The position numbers and the translations under genes were made by a program. A DNA stretch of 64,000 bases, from positions 756,753 to 820,752 of the forward strand of contig JXTB01000039.1 in NCBI GenBank assembly GCA_002914805.1. Direction: 5' to 3'. Shown piece by piece: positions 12,440 to 25,600 of the stretch. Under the pieces are notes generated by a model. The model had not been told where the DNA came from. It saw only the letters and a program-made list of their open reading frames with translations, and ran no database searches. This DNA comes from Parasponia andersonii. Its lineage: Eukaryota; Streptophyta; Magnoliopsida; Rosales; Cannabaceae. Within the stretch, counting starts at the first letter, position 1. Every line of letters begins with the position of its first letter.

Positions 12440-13564
12440 ATTCCCTACATTAATGAAATTGACGGCTTAAGATACAACAAACATGGTGATAGTATTTGAC
12501 GATCGAAACCCATATAGGATTGGTAAGTGTTACCCTTTGAACCTTCTTTTCTGAAAATAGTTTATTTTACTAACTAAATAGTAGGCACGATGTCCTTAAA
12601 CTATTTTTCTATTTCGATAAATGATAACGTATCTCACACAGGAATCTTCCTGACACTTTTCAGTTCTCACTGTTATATTCGTTTTGGCCATAAACATATG
12701 TCTAGTTCTGTAATAGTTTAATAAGAATTGCACCATACTAATTCCTATTGAAGCGACCTTACTTTTCTCTCACATAGATGATGACTTAAGAGTAACCCAT
12801 ATTACTCTACTCGAAACCCTAGTTTTCGATGCATAAGAATTATTAAAAGTATAGCTTAATCTTTCTTCTTATGGACACCAATATTTCATCATAGGAATAG
12901 ATATGGGGAGATCTCCACAGTGATCCAACATAGTCTTTACAATTAAGTTGTCCCTTTTAAACCTAAGTCTTAGGATCTCCAGTCAACTAGATTAGGTATT
13001 CACTATATCGACTTATTCTTTCATGGATTTTGGTCTCATTCCCCTTTATGACTTTTCAACTAACTCTCTATTCAACCCTTTGATTAGTAGTTCCGCAATG
13101 TTTTGACTTTATATAATCCACAAAGATAACTCCAGTTAAGAGTAATCATCTAATAATATTATGTCTATGACGAATATGTCAAGATTTACTATTATACATA
13201 TTGTTATGTGCTCTTCCAATTCCAGATTGACTATTATAATGTATGCAAATTGCATGCACATGCTTTGGCGATCTTGAAATATCCTCTAAGAAGTTTTGGA
13301 GCCATTCTGCTTTTTTCTCACATTTATCTAGTGCAATAAATTCAGATTCCACAGTAGATCTTGTAATAACAGTTTGTTTTGAGAATTTCTATAACACTAT
13401 TGCATCTCCTAGTGTGAACACATAACTACTAATAGACTTCGAGTCTTTAATATCAGATATCGAATTCACGTCATTGTAACCTTCAAGTATAGAGGATATC
13501 TTGTATAGTGCAGCCCATAACTTCGTGTAAAGCTCAAGTATTTTAATACTCGTATAATCCATTG

Positions 13565-16500
13565 TCAATGCTCAACTTCAATAATACTTGTATATCTATT
13601 TAGTTTACTAACTAAATAACCGATATCTGGTCTTGTACAGCTCATTAAGTATATTAGACTGCTTATCACTCTAGAGTATTCTACTTGAGAGACACTCTCT
13701 CTTTTATTCTTGGATAAATATAAAGTTAAATCTATTAGTATTCTGGTAACTCCAGAATTATCTTTATCAAATTTTCCAAGAATATTATCTTCATAATGTA
13801 ATTTACTTAAGACAAACCTATCTGAAATTCTTGAGGCTTTCACTCCCAAAATGACATCAACTAAACCATGTCTTTCATATCAAATCTTGAATTCAACATA
13901 TTTTTGGTAGATTTGATCATTTTATCATCACTACTAATGATGGACATATCATCAACCTAATGACATAAAATGACATAACCATTTTCGGTATCTTTGACAT
14001 ATATACATTTGTCACATTCCTTAATTTTAAATCCATTAGCTATCATAGCACTATCAAATTTTTCTTATCATTGTTTAGGGGCTTGTTTTAATCTATATAA
14101 TGATTTCACTAACTTACAGGCATTCTTTTCCTGCCCTAGTGCAAAAAAACTTTTAGGGTATTTTATGTAGATCTCTTCTTCCAGTTCTCCATTTAAAAGG
14201 CTATTTTTATATCTATTTGATGTATTTCAAGATTCTGTCGAGCGGCAATCATAAGCACCATCCTAATAGAATTTATTCTCGTCATAAAAGAATAAGTGTC
14301 AAAGTAGTCCTGGCCTTCTTTCTATCTATAGCCTTTAATTACAAGTCTCGCCATATACTTATCAATCGATCCATCAACTTTTATTTTTCTTTTAAAAATC
14401 CATTTAGAATCTAATGATTTACATCTAGGAGAAAGCTCCACTAGTTCTTAGGAATCATTTATAAGATAGAATTAATTTCGCTCTTAATAGCCTCTTTCTA
14501 CAAAGGTGCTTCAGTAGAGCTTATACCCTCAGTATATGTTCAAGGCTCACTTTTAGCAAGTATGTCAGAAAATCTGGACCAAAAGATTTTCCTATCCTTG
14601 CTTTCTTATTCCATTGAGGTTCAACCTTGGTTTCCTTATTTTGATCTTGGTCCTGACTATTCTCAATAATAGTCTAATATGTTTGTTTCGACGAACTTGC
14701 TTCTTTTTCAGATTTACAAGGAAATACATATTTAAAGAATGATGTACTCCTTGATTCTATTATCGTGTTCTTATGTGTGTCTTAGATTTTTGACTCATAT
14801 ACAAGAAATCGATAAGTACTACTGTTATGTATATAGGGAATAAAAATGCAGTCAATAGTTTTTGGACCAATTTTCACCTTCTTAGGTGTTGATACGACCA
14901 CTTTGGGAAAACATCCCCATAAATAATTGTAAGATAGTTTTCTTCCTTTCTATAACTCATATAAAGTCTTTTCTATTTTCTTTTTGGATACCTTATATAA
15001 AAGGAAATTAGTCGTCAAAATGGCTTCTCCCACATGTTCTGGGTTAACCTAGAAATTATTAATATTGCATGCATTATTTCTTTCACAATACAATTCTTTC
15101 GCTCAACAACTCAAGTTGACTGAGGCAAGTAAGGTATTGTAGTTTCGTGCATGATTCCATACTGTGTACAAATTTCCTTAAAAAGTGAATCATACTCTCT
15201 ACCTTGATCAGGTTTTAGCACCTTGATTTTCTTACTGAATTGATTCTCAACCTCAATCTCATTCTCATTCTCATTCTTAATTTTCTCTATAGCTTCGTCC
15301 TTGAATTTTAGTAAATACACATAATAGTATTTTGTACTATTATCGATAAAAGTAATAAAATACTTATTATCTCCCCTTGTTTGTACAAATTTTAAATCAT
15401 AAATATCACTATGAATTAAATCAAGGGATTCAGTATTCATCTCAATACTTTAAAACGATGACCGAGTCAGTTTTTCCTCAACACAAGTTTCACACTTGTG
15501 TTTTAAATCAATATTAAAAGTGAGTATATAGTTAAAGTTAATTAATCTATATAAAGTATCATAATTAATGTGTCCTAGTCTACTATGCCATACATTAGAA
15601 AAGTTAAGCAAATAAGTAGAAAAACTAGCTTTATTATTATTTGGCATAATAGTCATTACATTCAGTTTAAAAAGCCCATCATATACATAGACATTCTCCA
15701 CATATAATCCACTCTTAGGAAAAACTACTTTATCTAACTCGAACATTATGTGGAATCCATATTTATTCACAACGAACTAGATACTAAGTTCTTGTGGATC
15801 TCCGACATATGCAACCATCGTTTAGAGTCGGCTCTTTCCCAAAGATCATCTTCAAGACCACTTTGCCTTGGCCTTCAATAGTGGATGTTGCAAAGTTTCG
15901 CATAAATAACTACTCCCCATTCTCAAGTGATTTGAAGGAAATAAACAAACCTTTGTCAGAGCATACGTGTCAAGTGATACTAGTGTCAAGCCACCATTCT
16001 TTGGAATTAGATCAAACTAAGTTTACTTCAGAAACTACTGCACAAAAGTCTATGTCAAAAATCTCTTGTATGATTTCATCCATTACGTTAGTTCTATTCT
16101 TCTTCTTTTTTGAAAGTTGGCAGTCTAAAACCTTGTGACCGATCTTGTCACAATTAAAGCATTTCCCTTAGAATTTCTGCTTCTTTTTTACTCCATCTTT
16201 AGGCCCTAACTTCTGGCTTGGCTTTTTAAGTCTATTCTTCTAGGCTTTAGAGTCTTAAGAATGCTCTACAATATTTGCCTTAGCTACAAGCATGCTAAAT
16301 GATGCTCCTGAATTTTTAGTATGTCTGTTGTCTTCCCTAATGCAAAGTCTAACAAGAAGCTCTGTAAGGTTCATTATCTTTCTCTAGTGTTTGAGATGGC
16401 TCTTGAAATCCTTCCATACAAGAGGTAGCTTTTCAATAATAATAGCTATTTGAAAGGGTTCACATATGACCATCCCCTTAGCCTGAATCTCATGGAGAAT

Positions 16501-16990
16501 CAGTTAAAACTCTTGAACTTGACTGATTGCTATTTTAGGATCGACCACTTTAAAGTCTAGGAAGCACCTCACCATATATTTCTTAGACCCAGTATCCTCA
16601 ATCTTATATTTATGGTCTAGTGACTCCCATAATTCTTTTGTCGTCTTTTTATTACGATATACGCTATATGAAGAATCGGTCAAACTGTTCATTACATAGC
16701 TATGATATAGGTAGTCATACTATTTCCAAGCATCAACTACAACGATGACTTGGAAGTCTTACTCATTTTCGTTGCCTTTTAGAGCCTCTTCAGTCAAGAA
16801 CCTCGCAAGGTTTAATGTTATCAGATAGAATAACATCTTTTGTTGTCACGTTTTGAAGTTCAACCTATTGAACTTCTTAGGCTTCTCTCTATAGTGCACT
16901 GCAAGTACCACCGGAGTCATAACAAGGGTTGACATTTGAGCCACAACAGGAATAGGCACAGTATCACATCAAGAGTAGGCCCTTGGGCCA
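13565..16990 (-). pseudogene. Copia gag-pol fossil region
   Basis: Recognisable minus-strand blocks are: gag (UBN2-type) around 16,990-16,300, with the segment KTTKELWESLDHKY; GAG-pre-integrase around 15,770-15,450, with VWHSRLGHINYDTLYRL and the CETC pair; integrase core around 15,440-15,111, with DLIHSDIYDLK and FITFIDNSTKYYYVYLL; and the reverse transcriptase/RNase H part around 14,700-13,565, ending with SSLIYLMSCTRPDIGYLVSK. The order and motifs are Copia-specific. It is broken in many places and is not expected to be functional. Confidence 0.85.
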
Positions 16991-17292
16991 CAACAATATT
17001 ATTTGATCAGTTGTTATTTCTGAAAAAGAATAGTAAATCCAATGAGATTTCTTTTTCTAGAAATAAACGACAATAATTAAAAATTACTCTATAGACAAAC
17101 TCCCAGGAAAGACCACGAAGGGGTCACAAACGATCTCACTTAAAATCCAGCCTTCTTAGACTGAATTTGTCTAAATTGTAATTTTTTAACTATCACAATT
17201 TATTAAAAAAATATCTCTAATAACATAATACACAAATCTAGATGTATTATATAAAGTAATAACACATAAAATCCATATAACTCTTTTAAGAT

Positions 17293-18030
17293 TGTTAGAA
17301 AAATTATTATAAATAATAATAAATCTAGAAAAGTAAATACTATAAAAAAANNNNNNNNNNNNNNNNNNNNNNNNNNNNNNNNNNNNNNNNNNNNNNNNNN
17401 NNNNNNNNNNNNNNNNNNNNNNNNNNNNNNAACATAATAGTTAAAATATTTTGGCTATTACCACTAATTTTATGAGGCTAGATAATGGTCCAAAATGAAT
17501 TTTATAACTCTAGACTGTTATATTTCTAACTCTAGAACCTTCTAGTAGCTCATTTTGGCTTGGAAAAATTTTAAAAAAAAATAGAATAATGTTGACAGAT
17601 CCATATTGGGGCTTTTCGGACCGATATTCATGCCCACAGGGCGTGCGGGTACAGATAAGCACATGCTATGTCTGTGATTGTATCTGCGCTTGCTATTCCC
17701 TGCATATGCTCACAAGAGAGAGTCTCTTAGTTTACCAAGTTACCAACTAAAAATTAAGTAACTCTATATATACATATTTTCTAAATGCTATTTTTTCCAT
17801 GTGGAACTTCTCCCATTTTCTATGGTTTTTCCATTCCAACCTCCTCATTTTAGGTTTTGATTTCTTATTTACCCAAACTCTATTTTAGGTATATGAATAT
17901 ATCATTTCGATATATTCGTAGAGTAGAACAAGATACCACGAAGAGTGTCTATTAATATAAAATAAATCTCACTTATTTTAATGCCTCAAAATGACTATTT
18001 ACAATAATTTTTCAAACCATTTTTCTAACA
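17293..18030 (-). repeat. 5' LTR of the second Copia fossil, with assembly gap
   Basis: It starts TGTTAG and ends TTTCTAACA and matches the left LTR on both sides of the N run. Shared blocks include aataataataaatctagaaaagtaa, aatattttggct and ctaaatgctattttttccatgtgg-like sequence. Confidence 0.85.
17351..17430. other. Assembly gap (80 N)
   Basis: Eighty undetermined bases inside the LTR. The sequence before the gap matches the other LTR up to about 11,400, and the sequence after it resumes at about 11,887. About 486 bp of homologous sequence are therefore represented by 80 N. Confidence 0.95.
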
Positions 18031-21015
18031 AAAAATTTAGGGTAACTCCAATTGTGCTCTATTTTGAAGGAAATAGCCAATTTGGAGCAAAACAAAAGCT
18101 CCAACCCAGCGCTAACTCTAACGCCATTTTAGAGCTTGGTTCATACCCCAAATATGATTTGGCACTATAGTGATATAGATGGGTTACATTTCAAAAATGC
18201 CCCCAATTTATTATTTTATTCCCAAACATATCTTTTTATTTGAATATAATTTATTTTGTTAAGTGTAAATTGTTTTATATTAATTATTAAATCTGTTAGA
18301 TGATAAGAATATTTTTTTTTGGTATAATATTTGAAGTAATAGGTTGAAGATAGAAAAAATATATATATAGTAAAGTTGTTTAATTTTAGAGTTTTGATTG
18401 CTTCAAAATAAAGTTTTGAGTTAGAAATGACGTTAAATTTGATACTATCTTAGACCGTATTTGATTAGATTAAATATAGCGTTTATCCTCTTCATAATAG
18501 TTAAATCCTCCTTATTTACTTTGTTTCTAAGGAAAAAAAAAAAGGAGAAACTTGGGTTACATATTTGCATTAAGGGAAATGTTGTTGCGTCGATTCATCT
18601 TTCATTGTGATAAGTCTCACTGTAGAGACACTGCAATGGAGGATTAGGATTGGAGAAACGCGTTAGTCACATCTGCCGTAGGCCAAATCCTCCTCTTGCA
18701 TTAATTGTATCAAGAAAAATGCCACATATGATCATAGGTAGGGGACGTGTTCTTTAAACGAGTGAAAATACTAGCATTAATTATACCAAGGATTTGACCA
18801 TATTTTAGATCGTATTCAAAGGTAGCGGACGTTTCTTTCACGATAGTTGTTCTGCTTCTACAGCTATATATCTTAATAATGTTATCCTACTATATCTCGT
18901 AGTCGTACGTCACAGTGAGTTAATTTATCGGACAAATAGACGTGACCATGCAGCGGTAAATGCTCAATTTGCAGGCGCCTAGTACTGCTCTGTTATTTCT
19001 ATCACTCTCTACGTCTGAATAATGCTATAGATCTTATTCTTTTGTAATTTTTTTTTTATTTCGGCTATAATAGGTAAATAACAATGAGTGGTCATATAAG
19101 TATAGTAAGTTTTTATCGAATCTATTTATAGAAAAAATAAACATATCAATTACAAACTAGGATATAGTGCCCTTTAGGAAGGAAAAAAAAACACACATAT
19201 ATATATATAGTATTCTAGTATTAACATACACATGTACTTCCTGAAAATATAACAATACATTAATCACAACACGTGTTTAACAAGCTATACTTAAATGATA
19301 GCATCAAGATTATATCGTAATTAAATAACTGGGTAGTAGTGTAACTATTAAAACATAAAATTATGTCAAAATCATATTCATAAACAAATAACACATAATA
19401 AAATCATCGAATATATAACAAGTAACAAAATCAGTCACAATAATAACATTAAAAGGGTATAAGCTAGAATTCACATAATGACATCAGTCTCTCCCACTAC
19501 TACACTCAATACCTCATACTTCGTATCCCATACCCCTAAGATCGATCTGGCCTCTTAATTATATCCTTTCCATCTCTAATCTCATCATCAGAACTCAAGT
19601 GAAAAAACAAGAGAAAACAGTGGCGATGAGATTTAACAACAGTAAAAGATATGGCAACTGGGATACTTGAGGTAGTCAGTACGACAGTGATTTGTTTACT
19701 TCCTGTTTCTGCATAGATACATATCTATGACGTTAAACTATTGCCATCCCTTTAATTAGGGGAATGGGTTTCTGTACTTATCTTACACTCGTACAACTTT
19801 ACAGATAATATTTTACTTTTTTTTCCCCACTATATATATATCAGAAATTACATGTGACAACTTTTCTATTATGTGGACAAATAAGATTGCCGTATATTGC
19901 TATTCGTGAAACACATCTTTTTCATTCATGGGGACATTACAATATTGGTTAGTAAACGTGTATATGTCTTATCAGAGTTCAGTTTTATGCTCCTCTTTAG
20001 TGTATCTTCTTTTTTTTTTTCAAATTAAATTCCCCTTCAAAAGTCAAAAAAAAAAAAAATAAACTATCTTATCTTCTATATATAGTTTAAATATTCAACG
20101 TAATATCTGCCGCATAAATATTATATAAGGTTGAGATAGGTAGAGGAGAGTAAAATTATTTATAAGAAGTATCAGAATGATATATATATATATATATAAT
20201 TGCTATTCTCTTTTTATATTTCATAAATAACTTGTAGACATTTTAAATTAATAAAAAAACTGCACTATGAATTAGTGACATCCATATTTACCGATATGAA
20301 TAAAGAAGTATCATAAATCCCTATAAATTAGTGACATCCATATTTACCGATATGAATAATTAAATATCATAAATCCTTATAAATTATAACTGATAGTCTT
20401 AGATTATAACGTCTCTCACTTTTTACTTATGGAATACCAACAAAAACAATTAACTCAAAATTGAAGCTTAATATATATATGATAGTGAGAGTAATTTGCG
20501 GTATTTATGTACATATATGATAGAGAGATAATAACATATATACGCCTATGTGGATGAATATTTATTAACTTTAGAGAATACAATATTTTATATTTCTTAC
20601 ATGAAATCAAAGCGTACAAAAAGGTGGTGTAGCCGAGGGACAAGATTTCCCGCAAAGGGGGTCTAAAACAACAGTTGCCCAGTTCCTTAGTCGGCCATTA
20701 ATATGGAGTGGGGCCAAACGTTACCTAACCATAAAAAAAGGAAAAAGGGATGACATAACATAAACCCTTTTTTCTTTCTTATCTTCCCCAAAAAATTGCT
20801 CCATCACCATCTCTTCCTTTTATTGCCATTTTACAGATTAACTCGCTCCTTTTTTATTTTCCTTCTGTCACTCTTTGCTTTTTCTCTCTTTTTTTTTTTA
20901 AATCATCACTCCAACCCGGCATAAGACCAATTCAAAAAAGCTTTTTTTCCCAAAGCTTTTCAACTTTTCTGCTTCCAAGCTCTACTTGTAGAAGCATCTT
21001 AATTCTACCAAGTCT

Positions 21016-21017
<2 letters not shown>
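18031..21017. other. Intergenic region upstream of the IDL gene
   Basis: No coding sequence is supported. It contains short TA-rich runs (for example 20,180-20,199), a 56-bp tandem duplication at 20,271-20,382 and low-complexity pyrimidine tracts from about 20,760 onward that lead into the IDL 5' region. Confidence 0.55.
20271..20382. repeat. 56-bp tandem duplication
   Basis: Two consecutive copies start at 20,271 and 20,327, each beginning attagtgacatccatattta. They differ at only a few bases in the second half. Confidence 0.9.
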
Positions 21018-21047
<30 letters not shown>

Positions 21048-21222
21048 CAAACAAACACAAACCACTCTCTCAATTAAGCTCAATTCCAATACACATAAAA
21101 TTTCATGAGCTGCCCATGTTTTCTTCTTTCAATATCAACTTTTTCTAACCCTCCAAAACAAAAGCAAATCAATAGAACCTTCTTTACTAGATCCCATCTC
21201 TCTCTCTCTCTCTCTCTCTCGA
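21018..21222 (+). promoter_or_regulatory. CT-rich tracts in the probable IDL 5' leader
   Basis: Two (CT)n/(TC)n tracts, at about 21,018-21,047 and 21,198-21,222, lie 45-250 bp before the IDL start codon. Pyrimidine tracts of this kind are common in plant core promoters and 5' untranslated regions. I could not place a TATA box or transcription start with confidence. Confidence 0.45.
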
Positions 21223-21264
21223 TAATTTTTGACTTAATTTGATCTCTTTCATAGCTTTTCCCAG

Positions 21265-21504
21265 ATGGGTTCTTGTAGAAGACAGTCGACTCTACTCCTT
21301 TGGCTCTTCATTTTGACTGTCGTTTTCTTCATATTTGGTCAATGTCATGGTTCAAGAACCACTCAAATCTTCAAATTCAAGCCCAAGTCTCAGCTTTCTG
21401 GTCACTTTTTGGACTTCTTGCCCAAAAGGTTACCTATACCAACTTCTGGTCCTTCAAGGAAACATAACGACATTGGCTTACAAAGCTGGAGATCGTCACC
21501 ATGA
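21265..21504 (+). CDS. IDL: IDA-like secreted peptide precursor
   Basis: An intact, intron-less 79-residue reading frame. Residues 1-8 are polar and basic. Residues 9-25 form a hydrophobic signal-peptide core (LLLWLFILTVVFFIFG), with probable cleavage near residues 27-30. The variable middle is basic. The C-terminal part holds the PIP motif PIPTSGPSRKHN at residues 57-68, preceded by FLPKR and followed by an 11-residue tail ending in Pro. Family knowledge: IDA/IDL prepropeptides are secreted and cleaved to release a 12-14-residue peptide with a hydroxyproline, which binds HAESA/HSL receptor kinases and controls cell separation, root emergence or stress responses. The core Pro, SGPS and HN residues are all present. 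From memory, the tail resembles IDL6/IDL7-type members more than IDA itself, but the exact orthologue is not settled. The first ATG is chosen because it opens the signal peptide directly. Confidence 0.93.
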   Translation: MGSCRRQSTLLLWLFILTVVFFIFGQCHGSRTTQIFKFKPKSQLSGHFLDFLPKRLPIPTSGPSRKHNDIGLQSWRSSP

Positions 21505-22396
21505 TTTCAGGATCATTTTATTATACATGAAGAACTACTTTTAGTGTTTTTGGACAGAAAAAGGTGACTTGGGTTTTTCTTTTTTTTTTTTTTTCTTTTT
21601 TACTTATTCTTGTGCTTTCGGAATTTTCTTCTCGAAAAAACAATGAAGATTTGGTGGTCAATGTACATGGGGATATGTTAAAGGTTAATTACTTTTTTTT
21701 TTTGTTTTGACAATTATGTTTTTAGTTTCAGGAGGAATTTAATTAATATTGGTTATGTTTTGGTTTCTCCTTTGTACTCATGGAGAAAGTGGTGTTTTGG
21801 TTTTATCTTTTATTTTTTATTTTTTTTTGGGAGTGTATGATCAGTTGTAGACAGTTTCAACAACTTGACTAAAGTTCTAATCACTGATATATATAAGATA
21901 TATATTTTTGTTCTTCATTTTTATCTATTGTTAATCGTCTCATATTTGTGGGAGTATATATAAATTGTGTACTCCAAAGATTATTGTATATGCAAGAATC
22001 GGAGTTGTACATGCGATTTTATGTGGCATATTGAAGCTCGACTCTAATTTTCAAATCTCGTTTTTCCCACTACTCTGAATAAGTAGTACTTTTCTTCTTT
22101 TTTTTTTTGTAATAACTAAAGATAATAAATAGAACTACTGTACAAATCAAATAATTATTGGTTTCTGAGTGGAATGGTCATCAAGTATATAGATCATAAT
22201 TATGTTGGTCTCCAACAATATCATATACTGAGATTCAGACTATAATTAATGAAAGGTTAATCCGAGTTTCACATCCCTTCTGCTTAATTCACCAGAGATT
22301 TGTAATAATATTAAAAGACGATTGGAAAATATGTGTGGCGCAGCAAAAGTAAGAGCCATAACTACTTAACTAGCAATTTTTTCTCTAAACAAAAAA
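21505..22396. other. 3' flank of the IDL gene
   Basis: Probable 3' untranslated region and intergenic sequence with T-rich tracts. No further coding sequence is supported. Confidence 0.5.
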
Positions 22397-22661
22397 ATTG
22401 GAAAATACATTTGACATTTCGGTCTTTATAGAAATGTTGCTTTGATTAAAATAAATAAATGAATAAACATATAGTGTTCCACCTTCAATTATATTATTAT
22501 TTGAACAACTTTGTGTATTAACTCATGAAATTGGAAAATACATTTCACATTTCGGTCTTTATAGAAATGTTGCTTTGATTAAAATAAATAAATGAATAAA
22601 CATACAGTGTTCCACCTTAAATTATATTATTATTTGAACAACTTTGTGTATTAACTCATGG
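22397..22661. repeat. Recent 133-bp tandem duplication
   Basis: Two adjacent copies, at 22,397-22,529 and 22,530-22,661, each run from attggaaaatacattt to tgtgtattaactcatg. I count three substitutions between them, so the duplication is young or conserved by gene conversion. The unit is non-coding. Confidence 0.95.
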
Positions 22662-25600
22662 TCGTGTACTCTAAATTAATTCCTTGAACTTGAAGCATCC
22701 TATTCTCATTTCAAGCAGAAAGTATCCAAATTAATTTGGTATATAAGATCCTCAATTATATAAATACATATATATATATATGTTTAATGCACAACTGTAC
22801 GCCTAAAGTGTATCTTATTTTGCTAGATAAAAAATGACATTGTAACGTTTAACTTTTCTTTCCATGGAGAAATTGCCAATAATGTTCCTTGAGTATACTG
22901 TCTACACTAATTTTAAGTAATTGTACAGAGAGATTTAAGAATAATTTCAAATCATAACCAATTAAATTCTCATATAATGATGGGACTAGTACTAGACTAT
23001 CTATTTTGGAGGTATGTACCAATATTTTTGTAAATGATAAGAGAAATGAAATTTTCTGAACTGTTTTTCCCCTCAAATTATGCCCATGCCACAGTGATTC
23101 CATTATCATTGTCATCACATCAAATTATTATAACAACTCCAAAAAGATCAAAATTCAGAAATTAAAGCCTCTCGTTACTACAAAGCTGCCTCTCCTGTTA
23201 ACCTCTTCTTTTTACATGTTAGGAGGTAAAGTCAATAGTTTTATTTTGATAGATTTATTTGGCTCATCCAAAGGTTTTTTTTTCTGTTTTTCAATTACTT
23301 TCTCAATCTTTTTTAGGATTGTTTCTTTTCTATCATACGTATCTTTATTTTTATTTTATTTTAATAAATTACTTGAGGGTTTATTTTCTGTCCTAAAAAA
23401 TTTCTAAGTTATTTTCTCTAGATATCATTTTATATAAAAAAAAAAATCAGACATAAATAAATATATGATCATCACCATGAGGTTGTCATTGATGGGTACT
23501 GATCCAATATAATGCTTTGTTATCATTATTTTTTGTTCTTTTTGTTTTTGTTTTCTATTTTTTTATCTGAAAAGCTTGGTTATAATGTGAGGCTTCATTG
23601 GATTCTACTCGGGATTAATTATTGGAATTTTGGAAGTATAAGGGGAATACAGAGATGAATTCGTGCTAGTATAAATGGGGGTATGATGTACTGAAACACA
23701 TATATGCGAGGTTATGATTTATAATTATTGATGTGTGTTTATTATGTTTGGATTTTTTTCATAATTATACAAGCAGTTGGTATTTATCATTCATGTAATT
23801 CTTTCTTTTCTATGGATGTGTAAATTACAATGGATATGTAACTGCTTTTTGAAGTGACAGTGGAAGTGCAATCATGTGGGAAACAATAGCCACAAGAGGA
23901 TTACTGTTTTGGCTGCTATAATTTGGCCAAGCATACAATAAACCAAAAAGGTTTGATTCAATTATGATCTAGCCATAATTTTATTTTATTTTTTTAAAAA
24001 AAAGACAGTTATTATTATTTTATTGTATTTATTTGTCTGATACTAGATGTACTTTTACATGAAAAGCAATTGCTTTCACAGTATAAACCGGCCTTATGTT
24101 TTTCTTTGCGCATTAATACTCTAAATATATACTAATGATTAATTAGTCTTTTCATATTGCTAGCATATTTTTTTTAACTTTCTTCCTCATTGTAACTAAT
24201 AAAAACCATCTACTTATTTTGAATAATTAGTGCTACTAAAATTAGTCTTTTTGTAATGAGTTTTGACAAGAAATACTAGTCTTGATAATATATAAGTAAT
24301 GGATAAACGCAATAAAACTTATGAATTAGATTGATAATGTAGGGCAGTCACAAACTCTCACTTTGTTTGAGAAGAAGAGATATTTGGATCATACATATAA
24401 GGGGATACTAGCTATTTGCTTGTCTTTTAAAGAAAATCTTGAGGCAGTAAAGCCAAAATGAAATAATATTTGCACAATATGAGGGTTATCACAATTGCTT
24501 GCGTGGATGTGAGCGCGGTATCATAACTATTGTTAAAGGGATTAATTCATAACGGAAAAGATAATAGGTACACAATTTGTTTTTTCTTTTTCTTTTTTTA
24601 ATAATATATAGAATGAGAAATAGGTTGAGTATGAGGAATTAGTACAAATAAAATTTACAAATAATTAAGTTCTTTTTTCCCCCCGATGGTGTCATGATCT
24701 TTAATGTATAAGATGCTATGTAGCTTTATCCTTACTTATTAATAATAATTAACGTCTATACGAGAATATCTAACGAATAATACTGTAATTATTCAAAAGA
24801 AAATTTGTCCACTCATTCGTACAATTTGGTTACATAAGTTAACATAAATACCTAAAAGAGGTTTAAAAAGATGTGCAATTATATATAGTGTGGAAGTTTA
24901 ATATTGAAACAAATGTAATTAAGAAAAATAGCAAGTTACAAATGTTTAAGTGGATTATATTATTCTGTGTGCACTCATAATGATCAAATGCATTACAACA
25001 AGCTAGATATTGCAAAATATAAGTATAATTTCGATACTGTGCATTTCCATTAATCAATTACATAATTAGTAGAATTTTCCTTCTTGTTATAATTACATTC
25101 AGATATCAGAAAATAAGGGAGGAAAAGAAGGAAGAGCCATGATAGATGATGACACAGAGAAAGGCCTCTAAGGTTTCGTTGATGAGAAATTTTGAGGAGA
25201 TAAACGCACGAAAAATAAATCACGCATTATTAAGTATCAACTCTAAAATTGAAAGCAAAACGAATTAGGTTACGAGCTACGACATTATTCCGAAGAGGGA
25301 AAGACAATAAACTAAGGATATCAATAAAGACGTTTATAATAAAAATAAATAAATAGATTAAAAAAAACCTTGAAACCTGATTGGGCAACTCTATTCGTGC
25401 CCAATTTAAAATTTATTAGCCTAAGCTCTACCCAACTGGTCTATTTATCCATTTTACTATTAGATTAGGGAATCGGGGATTGAGCGATAGAAGTACTAAT
25501 TATTTCTATAAATTACAATTAATTAGATAACTAAATTATATTATTAAGAAAACAACATAAAAAATGCAATAAAAAAATAAATAAAACCGCATAATTTATC

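Larger units (their letters stand above)
11343..18030 (-). mobile_element. Full-layout Copia retrotransposon fossil
   Basis: Long LTRs at 11,343-12,439 and 17,293-18,030 flank an interior of about 4.85 kb. Its minus-strand order is gag, GAG-pre-integrase, integrase, then reverse transcriptase/RNase H, the order diagnostic of Ty1/Copia. A purine tract sits beside the left LTR. The flanking bases (gaaaa and aaaaa) are only a weak target duplication. I saw no standard initiator-Met primer site next to the right LTR. The coding parts carry numerous breaks and the LTRs have diverged clearly, so it is an old copy. The right LTR is interrupted by the assembly gap. Confidence 0.85.

Noticed and set aside
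18031-18180. Possible MITE beginning near gggtaactccaat
   Set aside because: Only one end looks element-like; no inverted partner or target duplication was found.
22849-23118. 89-codon minus-strand open frame
   Set aside because: No recognisable family, promoter or splice context in AT-rich DNA; chance open frames of this length occur here.
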